A stretch of 64,000 nt of DNA from Pedobacter steynii (GCF_001721645.1 NZ_CP017141.1:434001-498000), one strand, 5' to 3'. Numbered from the stretch's first letter, positions 36,825 to 47,480 are shown. Program-made: numbers and translations. The notes: a model not told the origin generated them from the sequence alone.

Positions 36825-37537
36825 ATGAAAACAAAATATGAATATCCGTTAATTTCCTGTATCTGTATTACACACAACTGTCCAGAGTTGTTGCTCAAAT
36901 CCATTATCAGCTTTGAACATCAGGATTATCCAAACAAAGAACTGGTAATCTCCTACCCCAGTACAGATGAAACCAGCAGAAATCTGATAGAAAAAGTTAT
37001 CAGGCTGTCGCAATTAAACATTATACAAGTGGAACGAGAGAAAGAAGAAAGTTTAGGAAGCGCAAGAAATCTTGCTGTTACAAATGCAAACGGAAACTAT
37101 ATATGCACCTGGGACGATGACGACTGGCACCATCCGGAACGACTTACTTATCAGATGAACACCATTTTAAGCGATCAACAATACAAAGCCAGTATGATCA
37201 GAAGAGTAATATTGTACAATAAGGCGACAAGCATAGCTTACCTTTCTGTTTCTTATAACTGGAGTGGAACTCTTTTATGCGAAAAAGAACTGATAAACAG
37301 CATCCTTACCAAGCCACTAACCGTCTTGAAGACACTCCATTAATCCTATTTCTTGAATCTGAAAAATGTCTGTATCATATTGAAGATATTTATGAACTCT
37401 ATATTTATATAAACCACGGGACTAATTTATTGGATCCTATTCATTTCAGATATTTCACGAGAAATGGCCCAAAGTTCAGTCCGGAAATCACAAAAGATAT
37501 AGAGAATACCATCGGGGCCTCATTTGAAATAAAATAA
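36825..37537 (+). pseudogene. GT2-family small glycosyltransferase, frameshifted
   Basis: The first frame (36825 to 37343) starts MKTKYEYPLISCICITHNCP and holds the donor/metal motif CTWDDDDWHHPERL. It runs into an out-of-frame end (KPLTVLKTLH-stop). From about 37319 the -1 frame resumes the family with NRLEDTPLILFLESEKCLYH and IYELYIYINHG and ends at 37537. Compared with the intact paralog at 48714 the break is near 37310-37325, consistent with loss of one base. Either a decayed gene or a sequencing error. It belongs to the same paralog set and promoter family as the island at 46-51 kb, but is isolated here. Confidence 0.85.
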
Positions 37538-37567
37538 CCGATGTGCTCTAAACACACCGGTTATTTT
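37532..37567 (+). terminator. Terminator after frameshifted glycosyltransferase
   Basis: Stem AAATAACCGATGTG / CACACCGGTTATTT with one mismatch and a TTTT tail. It faces the convergent S9 peptidase gene and could serve both. Confidence 0.7.
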
Positions 37568-37590
37568 CAAACTGGATATATTATGATAAT

Positions 37591-40095
37591 TTACTTCTTT
37601 TGTTCGATCTCCCTTTCTATTTCAAGCACATCGACCTGATCTGATTGAGAAAAATCACCGATTAAATACTTATTGAAGTGATCAGCCAATTTCCAGAAAG
37701 TATACTCGGTTAAATCACCAAAGCCATGACGTTGTCCGGGAACGATTACAAACTCAAACCTTTTTCCCGCTTTCATCAAGGCATTGGCAACCCTTATGGT
37801 ATTTGCCGGGTGTACGTTATTGTCAATATCGCCAGTCATCAGCATTAGATGCCCCTTCAGATTTTTAGCCAAATCAGGGTTTTTATCAATACTGTATTTA
37901 AATGTAGTATCACCTTTTGCAGAGATGATTTCCTTCACTCCATGATGTTTCTCGCTCCACCAGCGGTTATAAATGCTGTTGTCATGGTTACCCGCATTCG
38001 ATACTGCTGCTTTAAAGAAATCAGGATAAACCAGCATCGCAGCAGTAGACATAAATCCACCCCCTGAATGCCCTGTAATCCCAACTCTACCTACATCGAT
38101 AAAAGAGTTTTTATCTGCCAACTGCTCGACTGCAGCCTTTTTATCCGCCAACCCATAATCGCGCAGGTTTCCATAGCCAAAAGTATGGTACCATTTTGAC
38201 CTTGCAGGATTACCTCCGCGATTACCTACAGTGATTACAATGTAGCCAAACTGCGCCAAACGTTCAGTTCGGTCCATACTCTTGCTGAAGGCCTTATTTA
38301 CCGCTTCTGTTTGAGGTCCCGGATAAACATACTCTATAATTGGATATTTCTTGCCAGGATCAAAATCGAATGGTTTGTACATTACCCCATAAATATCTGT
38401 AATCCCATCGTCAGCTTTTACCTTAAACGGCTCTGGGAATTTATAACCTGTAGCCATTAACAAGGAGAGATCTGTTGTCTCCAGATTCATGATTACTCTT
38501 CCATTGTTGTCCATAACCACCGATTTAGGCGCAGTATTAACTCTGGAAAAGTTGTCTACAAAGAATTTGGCTTCATCATTCATACTGATTGAATGGTCAA
38601 AATCCCCGGGATTTAGTAATTTCATTCCGGAACCATCAAAATTGATGCGATACAAATGCACATAGTAGGGATCTTCTTTACTTTCTTTGCCGTTGGCGGT
38701 AAAATAAAGCACCCTATTTTTCTGATCTATATTAACAATCTCTTCACAATGAAAAGCACCTTGGGTAATTTGATTTTTCAGTTTTCCTGCAGCATCGAAC
38801 AAGTAAAAATGGCCCCATCCATCGCGTTCCGACCAGTGGATGATTTCCTTACCATCATTAACCAATCCGGGACGGTTTACTTCCACATAAGTATTGAAGC
38901 GTTCGTCAATCAGCGAGTTCACTACTCCACTATGAATATCTACAGTACAAATATCTACCCTTTTCAGGTCTCTGCTGGTTCTTGAGAAATAGATTTTACT
39001 ATTATTTCCCAACCAGATGGAAGGTCTGAATTCATTATCTCTATCCTTATTTAATGAAGGGGCTCCCCAGGCAGAAACGCTTTGATCTTTAAAAGCAGCG
39101 GTATTTAGCTTTTTATAAGTTTTAGCAGCAAAATCGAATAATAACATTTCATCTATCGGTGCTTCCGGCTCGCCGGGCATCTGGTACTTGTAAGTTTCCA
39201 GTGTAGGTCTCCCAGCGCTAATATTATTGATTACCCAGAGGTCTTTTACTTTACGGCTATCAGATCTATTTAGTACAAAATATTTAGAGTTTGGCGACCA
39301 TAACACATAGGCTCTTCTTCTTTTTTTATTGTTTTTTTCATTTTCCTCATTGTTCTCGCCATCACCATTGCTACCGTATGAATAGAATTTCAGTCCATCT
39401 TTTGTTAGTTGATTTTCAACAATAGTACTATCGTCTTCATTCTTAACCGCCTTTTTATAATTTTCCTTATCCATCCAATACAGGTTATAATTCCTGGTAA
39501 AGATAATTGCTGAGGAATCCGGAGCTACAGAGCCCCAATTCGGTTTTGCCTTAGGCTTAGCATAGTTTGAGACTTCAGTTAATTTTGCCCCGGCCAGCAC
39601 ATAATTGAAGAAATAGATTTTTTTCTGCATAGAATCGGCAGCTTTTTTATCCTTTCTATCCTTCTTAAGTTCATCAACAGAACTCTTCACTTCAAAGGTC
39701 ACTGCTTTTTCATCACTAGAGAATTTCAGGTTTTCTAAAGGCAGATGTTGCGCATCAAAAGGATCACGAATAATTGTGGTAATTTCTGCCGCTAGTTTTG
39801 CATTATCAAAGATTTTCTTTTTGGTTTTCGCTGAAGGGTCGACCAAATACCATTCTTTTCCTGACGGGGTTTCATATTCATACCAAAAACGATTGCTCAA
39901 TTTCAGCCAATGTGGATCTACTGCGGTGGAATAGACCATTTTCTTAATCTTTGCAGGTGAGAATCTCGAAGCCAACTGGTAATTGGCTTTCGGAGCAGCT
40001 ACTGTGGACTCTGTAATGGTAAAAGTTTTCTTTTGTGCCATGGCACTATACCCCATACAAAGCGACAATAAAAGTGGTGTGTAAAGTTTCTTCAT
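37591..40095 (-). CDS. S9 prolyl-oligopeptidase/DPP IV-like peptidase, exported
   Basis: 834-residue serine peptidase with a signal peptide (KKLYTPLLLSLCMGYSAMAQ). An N-terminal beta-propeller (about 80-560) precedes the alpha/beta-hydrolase domain. Catalytic Ser is in GHSGGGFMS (about 675), Asp in TGDIDNNVHPAN (about 763) and His in GQRHGFGDL (about 795). The region YPIIEYVYPGPQT and GNRGGNPARSKWYH match DPP IV relatives. It likely cleaves peptides in the periplasm. A short leader hairpin (CCGTCT/AGACGG, 40113-40138) precedes it. Confidence 0.93.
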   Translation of the reverse strand: MKKLYTPLLLSLCMGYSAMAQKKTFTITESTVAAPKANYQLASRFSPAKIKKMVYSTAVDPHWLKLSNRFWYEYETPSGKEWYLVDPSAKTKKKIFDNAKLAAEITTIIRDPFDAQHLPLENLKFSSDEKAVTFEVKSSVDELKKDRKDKKAADSMQKKIYFFNYVLAGAKLTEVSNYAKPKAKPNWGSVAPDSSAIIFTRNYNLYWMDKENYKKAVKNEDDSTIVENQLTKDGLKFYSYGSNGDGENNEENEKNNKKRRRAYVLWSPNSKYFVLNRSDSRKVKDLWVINNISAGRPTLETYKYQMPGEPEAPIDEMLLFDFAAKTYKKLNTAAFKDQSVSAWGAPSLNKDRDNEFRPSIWLGNNSKIYFSRTSRDLKRVDICTVDIHSGVVNSLIDERFNTYVEVNRPGLVNDGKEIIHWSERDGWGHFYLFDAAGKLKNQITQGAFHCEEIVNIDQKNRVLYFTANGKESKEDPYYVHLYRINFDGSGMKLLNPGDFDHSISMNDEAKFFVDNFSRVNTAPKSVVMDNNGRVIMNLETTDLSLLMATGYKFPEPFKVKADDGITDIYGVMYKPFDFDPGKKYPIIEYVYPGPQTEAVNKAFSKSMDRTERLAQFGYIVITVGNRGGNPARSKWYHTFGYGNLRDYGLADKKAAVEQLADKNSFIDVGRVGITGHSGGGFMSTAAMLVYPDFFKAAVSNAGNHDNSIYNRWWSEKHHGVKEIISAKGDTTFKYSIDKNPDLAKNLKGHLMLMTGDIDNNVHPANTIRVANALMKAGKRFEFVIVPGQRHGFGDLTEYTFWKLADHFNKYLIGDFSQSDQVDVLEIEREIEQKK

Positions 40096-40282
40096 TTGTG
40101 CTTTTTAATAAACCGTCTAAATTATTGATTACAGACGGAATAGATACTCCCTTCTTTGTAATAAATGCGATAGTTTACCTATCATTTCAATTTACGTACA
40201 CGCATTTCAAAAACATCGGAAAAACATTTACGTATGAGGCTTTACAAATTTTAATTTTATGAGTAAATCAGGATTGATTTTT

Positions 40283-40290
40283 TAGTTTTG
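40283..40290 (+). promoter_or_regulatory. -7 promoter element for the deacetylase pair
   Basis: TAGTTTTG, an exact TAnnTTTG match 16 bases before the ATG at 40307. Confidence 0.5.
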
Positions 40291-40306
40291 TACCAAATAC
40301 TTATTT

Positions 40307-41197
40307 ATGAAATATTCCTTCTTACCTCTTTTCGCTGCGGCAGTAATTTTTACTGCAGGATGCCAGTCAAAATCACAAAGCAACAGCACTGATAAAAACA
40401 CTAAAGATTCCCTGACAGCAACAACGGATGGAGGAAATACACTCCCTACTGAAGAAACTCAAGCTGCGACCGGCGATATCTCTAAAATGAAAGTTGCAGA
40501 CGCTAAAACCATTCTTGCACGTAAGCAGGTCCCTATTCTATGTTATCATCAGGTTCGTGACTGGAGACCAAAAGACTCTAAGGGGGCAAAGGATTATATC
40601 ATCCCTATTGCGACTTTCAAGGATCATATGAAAATGCTGGCAGATAGTGGCTACCACACGATTCTTCCTGATCAGCTTTACGACTATTTAAATAATGGAA
40701 CTCAATTGCCAAGCAAGCCGATCATGCTCACCTTTGATGATACTGATCTTGATCAGTTCACGATCGCTGCTCCTGAAATGAAAAAGTATGGATTTAAAGG
40801 TGTATTTTTTGTAATGACTGTTTCTATTGGCAGACCTAACTATATGAGTAAAGATCAGATTAAAGCACTTTCTGACATGGGCCATGTAATTGGTTCGCAT
40901 ACCTGGGATCACCATAATGTTAAGAAATACCAGGGACAGGATTGGGTAACTCAAATTGAGAAACCAACTAAAACGTTAGAAGAAATCACCGGAAAGGACA
41001 TCCATCATTTCGCTTATCCTTTTGGATTGTGGAATCCTGAAGCTATTCCTGAACTTAAAAAAAGAGGGATGAAGTCGGCCTTTATCCTGGCCACCAAACG
41101 TGATGAAAATGATCCTTTATTTACAATCAGAAGAATTATTGCCAGCGGTTACTGGAGCTCTAAAACATTAAGTAACAGCATAAAAAACAGCTTTTAA
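40307..41197 (+). CDS. Polysaccharide deacetylase-family lipoprotein (first of two)
   Basis: 296-residue CE4-fold protein with a lipoprotein signal (FLPLFAAAVIFTAGC, lipid Cys about residue 19) followed by a Ser/Thr/Asn-rich linker. The NodB domain starts at VPILCYHQVRDW; the metal/catalytic motifs are MLTFDDTDLDQF (about 140-151, DD pair) and GSHTWDHHN (H-x3-H). It probably removes acetyl groups from an envelope or extracellular polysaccharide. Tandem with a close paralog 29 bases downstream; likely one operon. Confidence 0.9.
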   Translation: MKYSFLPLFAAAVIFTAGCQSKSQSNSTDKNTKDSLTATTDGGNTLPTEETQAATGDISKMKVADAKTILARKQVPILCYHQVRDWRPKDSKGAKDYIIPIATFKDHMKMLADSGYHTILPDQLYDYLNNGTQLPSKPIMLTFDDTDLDQFTIAAPEMKKYGFKGVFFVMTVSIGRPNYMSKDQIKALSDMGHVIGSHTWDHHNVKKYQGQDWVTQIEKPTKTLEEITGKDIHHFAYPFGLWNPEAIPELKKRGMKSAFILATKRDENDPLFTIRRIIASGYWSSKTLSNSIKNSF

Positions 41198-41226
41198 GCT
41201 GAACGCTAACTACTGAAAAAATCACC

Positions 41227-42078
41227 ATGAAAAATACCTTATTAAAAATAACTACTTTCTCGGCATTAGCCCTTTCTTCTTGTATCGGCAATAGCCAGGC
41301 AGGTAAAGAAAACACAGTTACCGGAACGGCTGCGGTAAAGGCCGTCAATACGGACAGCCTGAGCAATAAGGCTGCTACTGCATCAGAAATCATTGCAAAA
41401 AAGGAAGTTCCTGTACTTTGTTACCACCAAATCAGGGATTGGAAGGCCAGTGATTCCAAACGTGCTCATGATGACATCATTCCACCCGCAAATTTTAGTC
41501 AGCATATAAAAATGCTGGCCGATAGTGGTTATCATACTATTTTACCAGATGAATTGTATGATTATCTGAATTATGGGAAGAAGCTTCCTGAAAAACCAAT
41601 TATGATCACTTTTGATGATACTGATCTTGATCAGTATACGGTAGGTGCTAAAGAATTAAAGAAACATGGTTTTAAAGGAGTATTTTTCATTATGACGGTT
41701 TCCATTGGCCGACCACGTTACATGAGTAAAGCTCAGATTAAGGAACTTTCTGACGATGGGCATATAATCGCCAGTCATACCTGGAATCACAAAAACTTTG
41801 CTCAGTTCACAGAAGAAGACTGGGAAATTCAGATTGACAAGCCGACAAAAACGCTGGAGGCCATTACCGGAAAAAAGGTGGAGTATTTTGCTTATCCTTA
41901 TGGTGTTTCCAAAGCAGAGAACCTGCACAAATTGAAAGAACACGGTTTTAAAGCTGCGTTTATCTTATCTACGAAACGTGATCCGAACTATCCTTTGTTT
42001 ACCATCCGCCGTATTATAGATCCCGGAACTTATACTGCCCGAAATCTATACAACAGCATCAACAAAAGTTTTAAATAA
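41227..42078 (+). CDS. Polysaccharide deacetylase-family lipoprotein (second of two)
   Basis: 283-residue paralog of the preceding gene. Lipoprotein signal ends in ALALSSC. The domain has VPVLCYHQIRDWKASDSKRA, MITFDDTDLDQY and ASHTWNHKNF, keeping the DD and H-x3-H metal ligands. About 60 percent similar over the catalytic domain to the first copy by eye, so a fairly old duplication. The 3' end overlaps the convergent Gre-like gene by 8 bases. Confidence 0.9.
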   Translation: MKNTLLKITTFSALALSSCIGNSQAGKENTVTGTAAVKAVNTDSLSNKAATASEIIAKKEVPVLCYHQIRDWKASDSKRAHDDIIPPANFSQHIKMLADSGYHTILPDELYDYLNYGKKLPEKPIMITFDDTDLDQYTVGAKELKKHGFKGVFFIMTVSIGRPRYMSKAQIKELSDDGHIIASHTWNHKNFAQFTEEDWEIQIDKPTKTLEAITGKKVEYFAYPYGVSKAENLHKLKEHGFKAAFILSTKRDPNYPLFTIRRIIDPGTYTARNLYNSINKSFK

Positions 42079-42523
42079 TATCTTTGAGGAGATAATCTTT
42101 GCCATTAAAGGCAAAGGTATCTCCTTTCTGCTTTCCTATCAGTAGCTTGCCAATTGGCGAAACTGAAGAAATAGCAAAAATACTTTCTCCTTCCAGTTGC
42201 AATTGTCCCGCACTAATACTGATATAAAATATCCCCTGCGAAGTATAAGCCAGATTACCATTCCTCACCCTTTCATTTCCCGATGTATCTTTAATGGAGT
42301 TCAAAAGCTGCAGATTTTGCTGCGCGTCCATCAATAGGCTTTTGTTCCTGGTGATATCCTGCTGCATCATTTCCCTTGTGGTTTCAAATTTATCACCGGC
42401 ACTACTTTTGGTATCATCATTACTGGCTTCACGTGCCTGCTCCAATGCCGTTTCTGCAGTCTGTATCCTCTGTTCTATAAAGCCCAGACAAAGGAGGTAT
42501 AACTTCTCTTTAATGTTCTGCAT
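42071..42523 (-). CDS. GreA/GreB-like C-terminal domain protein
   Basis: 150-residue protein: an N-terminal coiled coil (about 10-75, with KSSAGDKFETTREMMQQDI) and a small C-terminal beta domain (about 90-145, ISSVSPIGKLLIGKQKGDTF). The architecture and the SPIGKLLIGKQKGD segment match the C-terminal FKBP-like domain of transcript-cleavage factors GreA/B. Bacteroidota relatives are often labelled 3-oxoacyl-ACP synthase, which the sequence does not support. It probably binds RNA polymerase. Ends 3 bases from the nitroreductase gene. Confidence 0.7.
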   Translation of the reverse strand: MQNIKEKLYLLCLGFIEQRIQTAETALEQAREASNDDTKSSAGDKFETTREMMQQDITRNKSLLMDAQQNLQLLNSIKDTSGNERVRNGNLAYTSQGIFYISISAGQLQLEGESIFAISSVSPIGKLLIGKQKGDTFAFNGKDYLLKDII

Positions 42524-42526
42524 AAA

Positions 42527-43105
42527 TTATGATTCTACCCATCTGACTTTATCTTCAATCGGAGTTCTCCTGGCCGCTCTTGGCACCTCATCATGGTATC
42601 CCATATAGAAAAGACCGAAACACTTTTCCTGATCATTAAGATTTAAAAATCTGTTCAGATCAGCAATCATCGCAGGTGAGCTCCAATAAGCACCAATATT
42701 TAAGGCTTCAGCAGTAAGGGCCATGTTCTGAACCGCACAAGCTAATGCTGCCAGCTCTTCCCATTCCGGGATTTTATCAGTATGTAATTCGGCATTTAAT
42801 GTAATGATGCAGTTTGCCTGTGCCGCTTTCTCTAAAATACTATCGTATTTTTTTTGCAGGAACTGATGCTCCGGCATGGTCGCTTTATACAATCTGGCCA
42901 GCTCTGCCCCCAGTTTCATTTTGCCTTCATTTCTGAAGACCGTGAAACGCCATGGTTCTGTCAGTTTATGTGTAGGCGCATAATTTGCACTCTCCAGAAT
43001 TTGTCGGATCAGCTCCACAGGTATCTCCTGTTTGGTATAACTGTCTGGGAAAATGCTGCGACGGCGCTTAATAATGCGGCTTAATATATCTATTTCTTTT
43101 TCCAT
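42527..43105 (-). CDS. Nitroreductase-family flavoprotein
   Basis: 192-residue FMN-dependent oxidoreductase. Conserved: RRSIFPDSYTKQEIP, ESANYAPTHKLTEPWRF (FMN-binding SANYAPTHKLTEPW motif), the YWSSPAMIADLNRFL helix, CFGLFYMGYHD and the end RRTPIEDKVRWVES. It resembles the YdjA subgroup of about 190 residues. The physiological substrate is unknown. It is followed on the same strand by the Gre-like gene. Confidence 0.9.
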   Translation of the reverse strand: MEKEIDILSRIIKRRRSIFPDSYTKQEIPVELIRQILESANYAPTHKLTEPWRFTVFRNEGKMKLGAELARLYKATMPEHQFLQKKYDSILEKAAQANCIITLNAELHTDKIPEWEELAALACAVQNMALTAEALNIGAYWSSPAMIADLNRFLNLNDQEKCFGLFYMGYHDEVPRAARRTPIEDKVRWVES

Positions 43106-43177
43106 CAGGCTTTTTTATATGAATAACGGCAAAAATAGTACTTATCCCTTCTTAATTGTTTGCTAAAGGTCATTGTT

Positions 43178-43771
43178 TTATACATTGACTTTTTTAAGGG
43201 CTTTTTTGATCTGTTTTGCTCTTCCAAAAAAAGCAACAGTTTCCAGATCTTCCAGGTAAGCTATGGTTTCCAACAGTTCTTCTTTGATCCAGGTATAACG
43301 TGGAGCGAGGTTAGCTAATACCTGCATGGCATGCACCTTAGTGGCAACTAACACTTTTTCATCAATCAGCCAGCTAAACATGATGTCCACAATAGGTTCC
43401 AAATTAGTATTCTCAAGCTGTCCTTGTTTTAATCCTGTTGCCTTTTTACTGGTTAAATAGGCTAAAATTTTCCCATAATGACGCATGCAGCTCTGATTTT
43501 TCTGGGCTGCAAAACGACTCAGCAGATCGTCCAGGTGATCTCCGGCACAATGGTAGTTCATGAAGATATACTCCAGTGTCCAGGCGGCCCTGAACGCAAC
43601 TTCTTTCTTTGGATGAAAGGTTAGATCAATCAAATCTTTAATCTGAAAGTACTGTTCAGAGTTTTCTATTGAAAATTTATTGTCCGCAATTCCAGTAAGG
43701 ATTTCGACCATTCTTGCCTCCATGGAAGCATTCAATCTGGCTGTTAATTCGTCGCGTGTCACGTCATTCAA
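43178..43771 (-). CDS. HEAT/ARM-like helical repeat protein, function unknown
   Basis: 197-residue all-helical cytoplasmic protein: EVAFRAAWTLEYIFMNYHCA, RHYGKILAYLTSKKATGLKQ, EKVLVATKVHAMQVLANLAP are helical-repeat-like segments. No catalytic motifs. Homologues in the lineage are sometimes labelled adenylosuccinate lyase without any support. Probably a protein-protein interaction scaffold (inference). It is divergent from the ABC-F gene. Confidence 0.6.
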   Translation of the reverse strand: MNDVTRDELTARLNASMEARMVEILTGIADNKFSIENSEQYFQIKDLIDLTFHPKKEVAFRAAWTLEYIFMNYHCAGDHLDDLLSRFAAQKNQSCMRHYGKILAYLTSKKATGLKQGQLENTNLEPIVDIMFSWLIDEKVLVATKVHAMQVLANLAPRYTWIKEELLETIAYLEDLETVAFFGRAKQIKKALKKVNV

Positions 43772-43777
43772 ATTTAA

Positions 43778-45475
<1,698 letters not shown>

Positions 45476-45490
45476 GCCATAGGCTTATGA

Positions 45491-45526
45491 AAACAAACAA
45501 AGGGGCACTCCCCCTTTGTTTGTTTT
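45491..45526. terminator. Bidirectional terminator between ABC-F and GT10 genes
   Basis: Stem AAACAAACAAAGGGG / CCCCTTTGTTTGTTTT with a loop of about 5 bases. Convergent genes on both sides. Confidence 0.85.
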
Positions 45527-45530
45527 GTCC

Positions 45531-46397
45531 TTAATCCCCTTTCACCAGGTCTTTGATCAAACTGTAGAGATTTCGCTGCTGAAAATACCGATCCTTATTG
45601 CTGTCCAGGTTTTGTTTCGGAGCAGGCATCTTAATGATTTCCCGGATATCGTCAATAATCGTATGGCTATCCAGGTTGATGGTATGGAAGTATTTGTCAT
45701 TATAAACCTGTGATAAATTCGGAGCACCGCAATAGATAGGAATGACATCACATAATACGCAATCAACAAATTTTTCAGTAATGTAGTTCTTCTCATTAGA
45801 ATTCTCAATAGCGATAGAATACTCATAAGGTAACAAGCCTGTATATTTAAACTCTATCCCTCCTTTATATCTTTCATCAGAAATATTGAATCCCCTGCCA
45901 AAGATGTCAATATCCAGATCGGAGGCCAATATTTTACGCAATAAACGCAGTCGTTTTCCATAGTTACCAACATCCATGCTCAGTGCAGAAACAATCATCG
46001 ATAATCTCTTTGTTTTTTGAACGACTTTCGTATCCATAAATAGAGATTTATCTATGTGATCATGGTAGAACATGTAAGAAGGGCATTCAAACACCTTTTT
46101 CCCAAGTTCAATCTGATAGGTATTTTCAAATAACTGAGCATCATGAATGATCAAATAATCACTTTGTGTCAGAAAGCGATTGTTCCAATGGACAGGGCTC
46201 CATGATGGCTCCTGAATCACGGTGATCACTTTTGCCTGAGTCCTTAACTGCTCATTAGTTCTGTTAAAGACAACTGCAAAATCATAATCATCATCAATAG
46301 TAAAGATGATCCCGTCATCATAGATATGATAATTTGCCTTAAACCTTTTTAAAAGATCAGCTGACTTGTCATAGTTTGCAAAAAATTTGACTTTCAT
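45531..46397 (-). CDS. GT10 (fucosyltransferase-like) glycosyltransferase
   Basis: 288-residue soluble glycosyltransferase. The C-terminal donor domain has the GT10 hallmark IAIENSNEKNYITEK (about 201-215) followed by CDVIPIYCGAPN, while the N-terminal half contains IQEPSWSP and HWNNRFLTQSDY, seen in bacterial alpha-1,3/4-fucosyltransferases. No membrane segment. Isolated on the minus strand at the left end of the GT2/small-protein island and divergent from a truncated GT2 gene, with an island promoter box in the shared gap. Donor GDP-fucose is typical of the family but not proven here. Confidence 0.87.
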   Translation of the reverse strand: MKVKFFANYDKSADLLKRFKANYHIYDDGIIFTIDDDYDFAVVFNRTNEQLRTQAKVITVIQEPSWSPVHWNNRFLTQSDYLIIHDAQLFENTYQIELGKKVFECPSYMFYHDHIDKSLFMDTKVVQKTKRLSMIVSALSMDVGNYGKRLRLLRKILASDLDIDIFGRGFNISDERYKGGIEFKYTGLLPYEYSIAIENSNEKNYITEKFVDCVLCDVIPIYCGAPNLSQVYNDKYFHTINLDSHTIIDDIREIIKMPAPKQNLDSNKDRYFQQRNLYSLIKDLVKGD

Positions 46398-46469
46398 AGG
46401 AATGGAATTATATGTTCTGTCTTCGAAAATAAAGACTAAAAAACACGTAACTGCATCCTTCCGGTTTTT

Positions 46470-46514
46470 GGGACATTTGGCCCTATCCGGAAGATTCTTC
46501 TATGAGTAATTTAG
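46470..46514 (+). promoter_or_regulatory. Island promoter, copy 2
   Basis: GGGACATTTGGCCCTA after a T-run, with TAATTTAG starting exactly 37 bp from the first G (46507). The second element lies 5 bases after the nearest upstream ATG (46502), which argues against that ATG being the start. Confidence 0.65.
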
Positions 46515-46543
46515 ATCCTGTTATAAATAGAAACCTTAAACTC

Positions 46544-46900
46544 ATTAAAAAATCACTCCCTCTAATTTCCTGTATATGCATTACCAGTAACCGATCTACT
46601 TTACTTCAAAGGGCACTGGCCTGTTTTGAAAGGCAGGATTACCCAATGAGAGAACTAGTAATTTCTTATCCTGAGGATGATTTCCTGACCAAAAGAGTAG
46701 TCGAACAGATCGAAGAACTTTCAACTATAAAAATGGTCAGAATTGAACGTAAAACAGACGAAAAATTAGGTCAGGCGAGAAACAATGCTATTTCAGCGGC
46801 AAACGGAGAATTTATCTGCATCTGCTATTACTCATTAACAGGCGATTGGGGGTATGCTCCCTATTTTATTCCTAATCCAGATATTTATAATCAATCTTAA
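46544..46900 (+). pseudogene. GT2-family small glycosyltransferase, truncated and with ATT at the start position
   Basis: Reading from 46544 gives IKKSLPLISCICITSNRSTL, aligned residue by residue with MNCSNPLISCICITSNRPIT of the copy at 47644. Both lie 37 bases after a TAATTTAG box, so the original ATG is now ATT. An in-frame ATG at 46502 would precede the promoter element. The family sequence runs to NGEFICI, just before the DDDDW motif, and then changes to CYYSLTGDWGYAPYF and stops. Only the first half of the fold remains, with no catalytic motif. A decayed gene; its end overlaps the convergent gene by 29 bases. Confidence 0.8.
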
Positions 46901-47480
46901 ATTTAGCATCAGAAAAACCAATAACCACCTCTATAGGATCATTTAATGGAAAGGAATTTTCATCAAGAAATAAAAAACTATATAAGCTGATCAATCTTCC
47001 ATTTCCTTCAATGATAGTATAAGGTCCGTCAATTCCCTGAGCGAGAACAATCATCCCGGATAATTGCACACTTTTAGGATCAGATTTAAAAGCCTCACTA
47101 ATCGCAGAGATTCTAGGATTCAGCAACGGTTTTTGCTGAGTAATTTTAGCAGCATAAGACACCTTATAGGTATTATTAGTAATCTGGGCAAGATCAAATA
47201 CCGGAAGGGTATACAATTGATCAAATTCAGACTTTTTCAGCTCCAGCCTGGCTAAATACCAAACTACATCAGATGGCAGGCAGTCTACAAGCGATAGGTG
47301 ATGCATTTTCAATGACCTCTTAATTCCCTTTCCTTCCATTATAGGGTCCTTTGAATAAAGTAATCTCAACGTTTCCTGAGCAGGGGCTTCATTTATAGAA
47401 TTTAAATATTCAACATGAACTTCTGCTATTGCCCAGCGCCTTAGCATCTCATGCTTTTTGATTTTCTGAATCAGCTTCAT
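46872..47480 (-). CDS. Unknown protein with ParB-like EGNGR motif
   Basis: 202-residue cytoplasmic protein. The C-terminal half contains a hallmark GPYTIIEGNGRLISLYSFLF (about 152-171), reminiscent of the E-G-x-x-R core of ParB/Srx-type domains. N-terminal MKLIQKIKKHEMLRRWAIAE is helical and basic. I do not recognise a named family. It lies within the glycosyltransferase/small-protein island, divergent from the GT2 gene at 47644 and overlapping the truncated GT2. Function unknown; a nucleotide- or sugar-binding or regulatory role would be guesswork. Confidence 0.6.
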   Translation of the reverse strand: MKLIQKIKKHEMLRRWAIAEVHVEYLNSINEAPAQETLRLLYSKDPIMEGKGIKRSLKMHHLSLVDCLPSDVVWYLARLELKKSEFDQLYTLPVFDLAQITNNTYKVSYAAKITQQKPLLNPRISAISEAFKSDPKSVQLSGMIVLAQGIDGPYTIIEGNGRLISLYSFLFLDENSFPLNDPIEVVIGFSDAKFKIDYKYLD

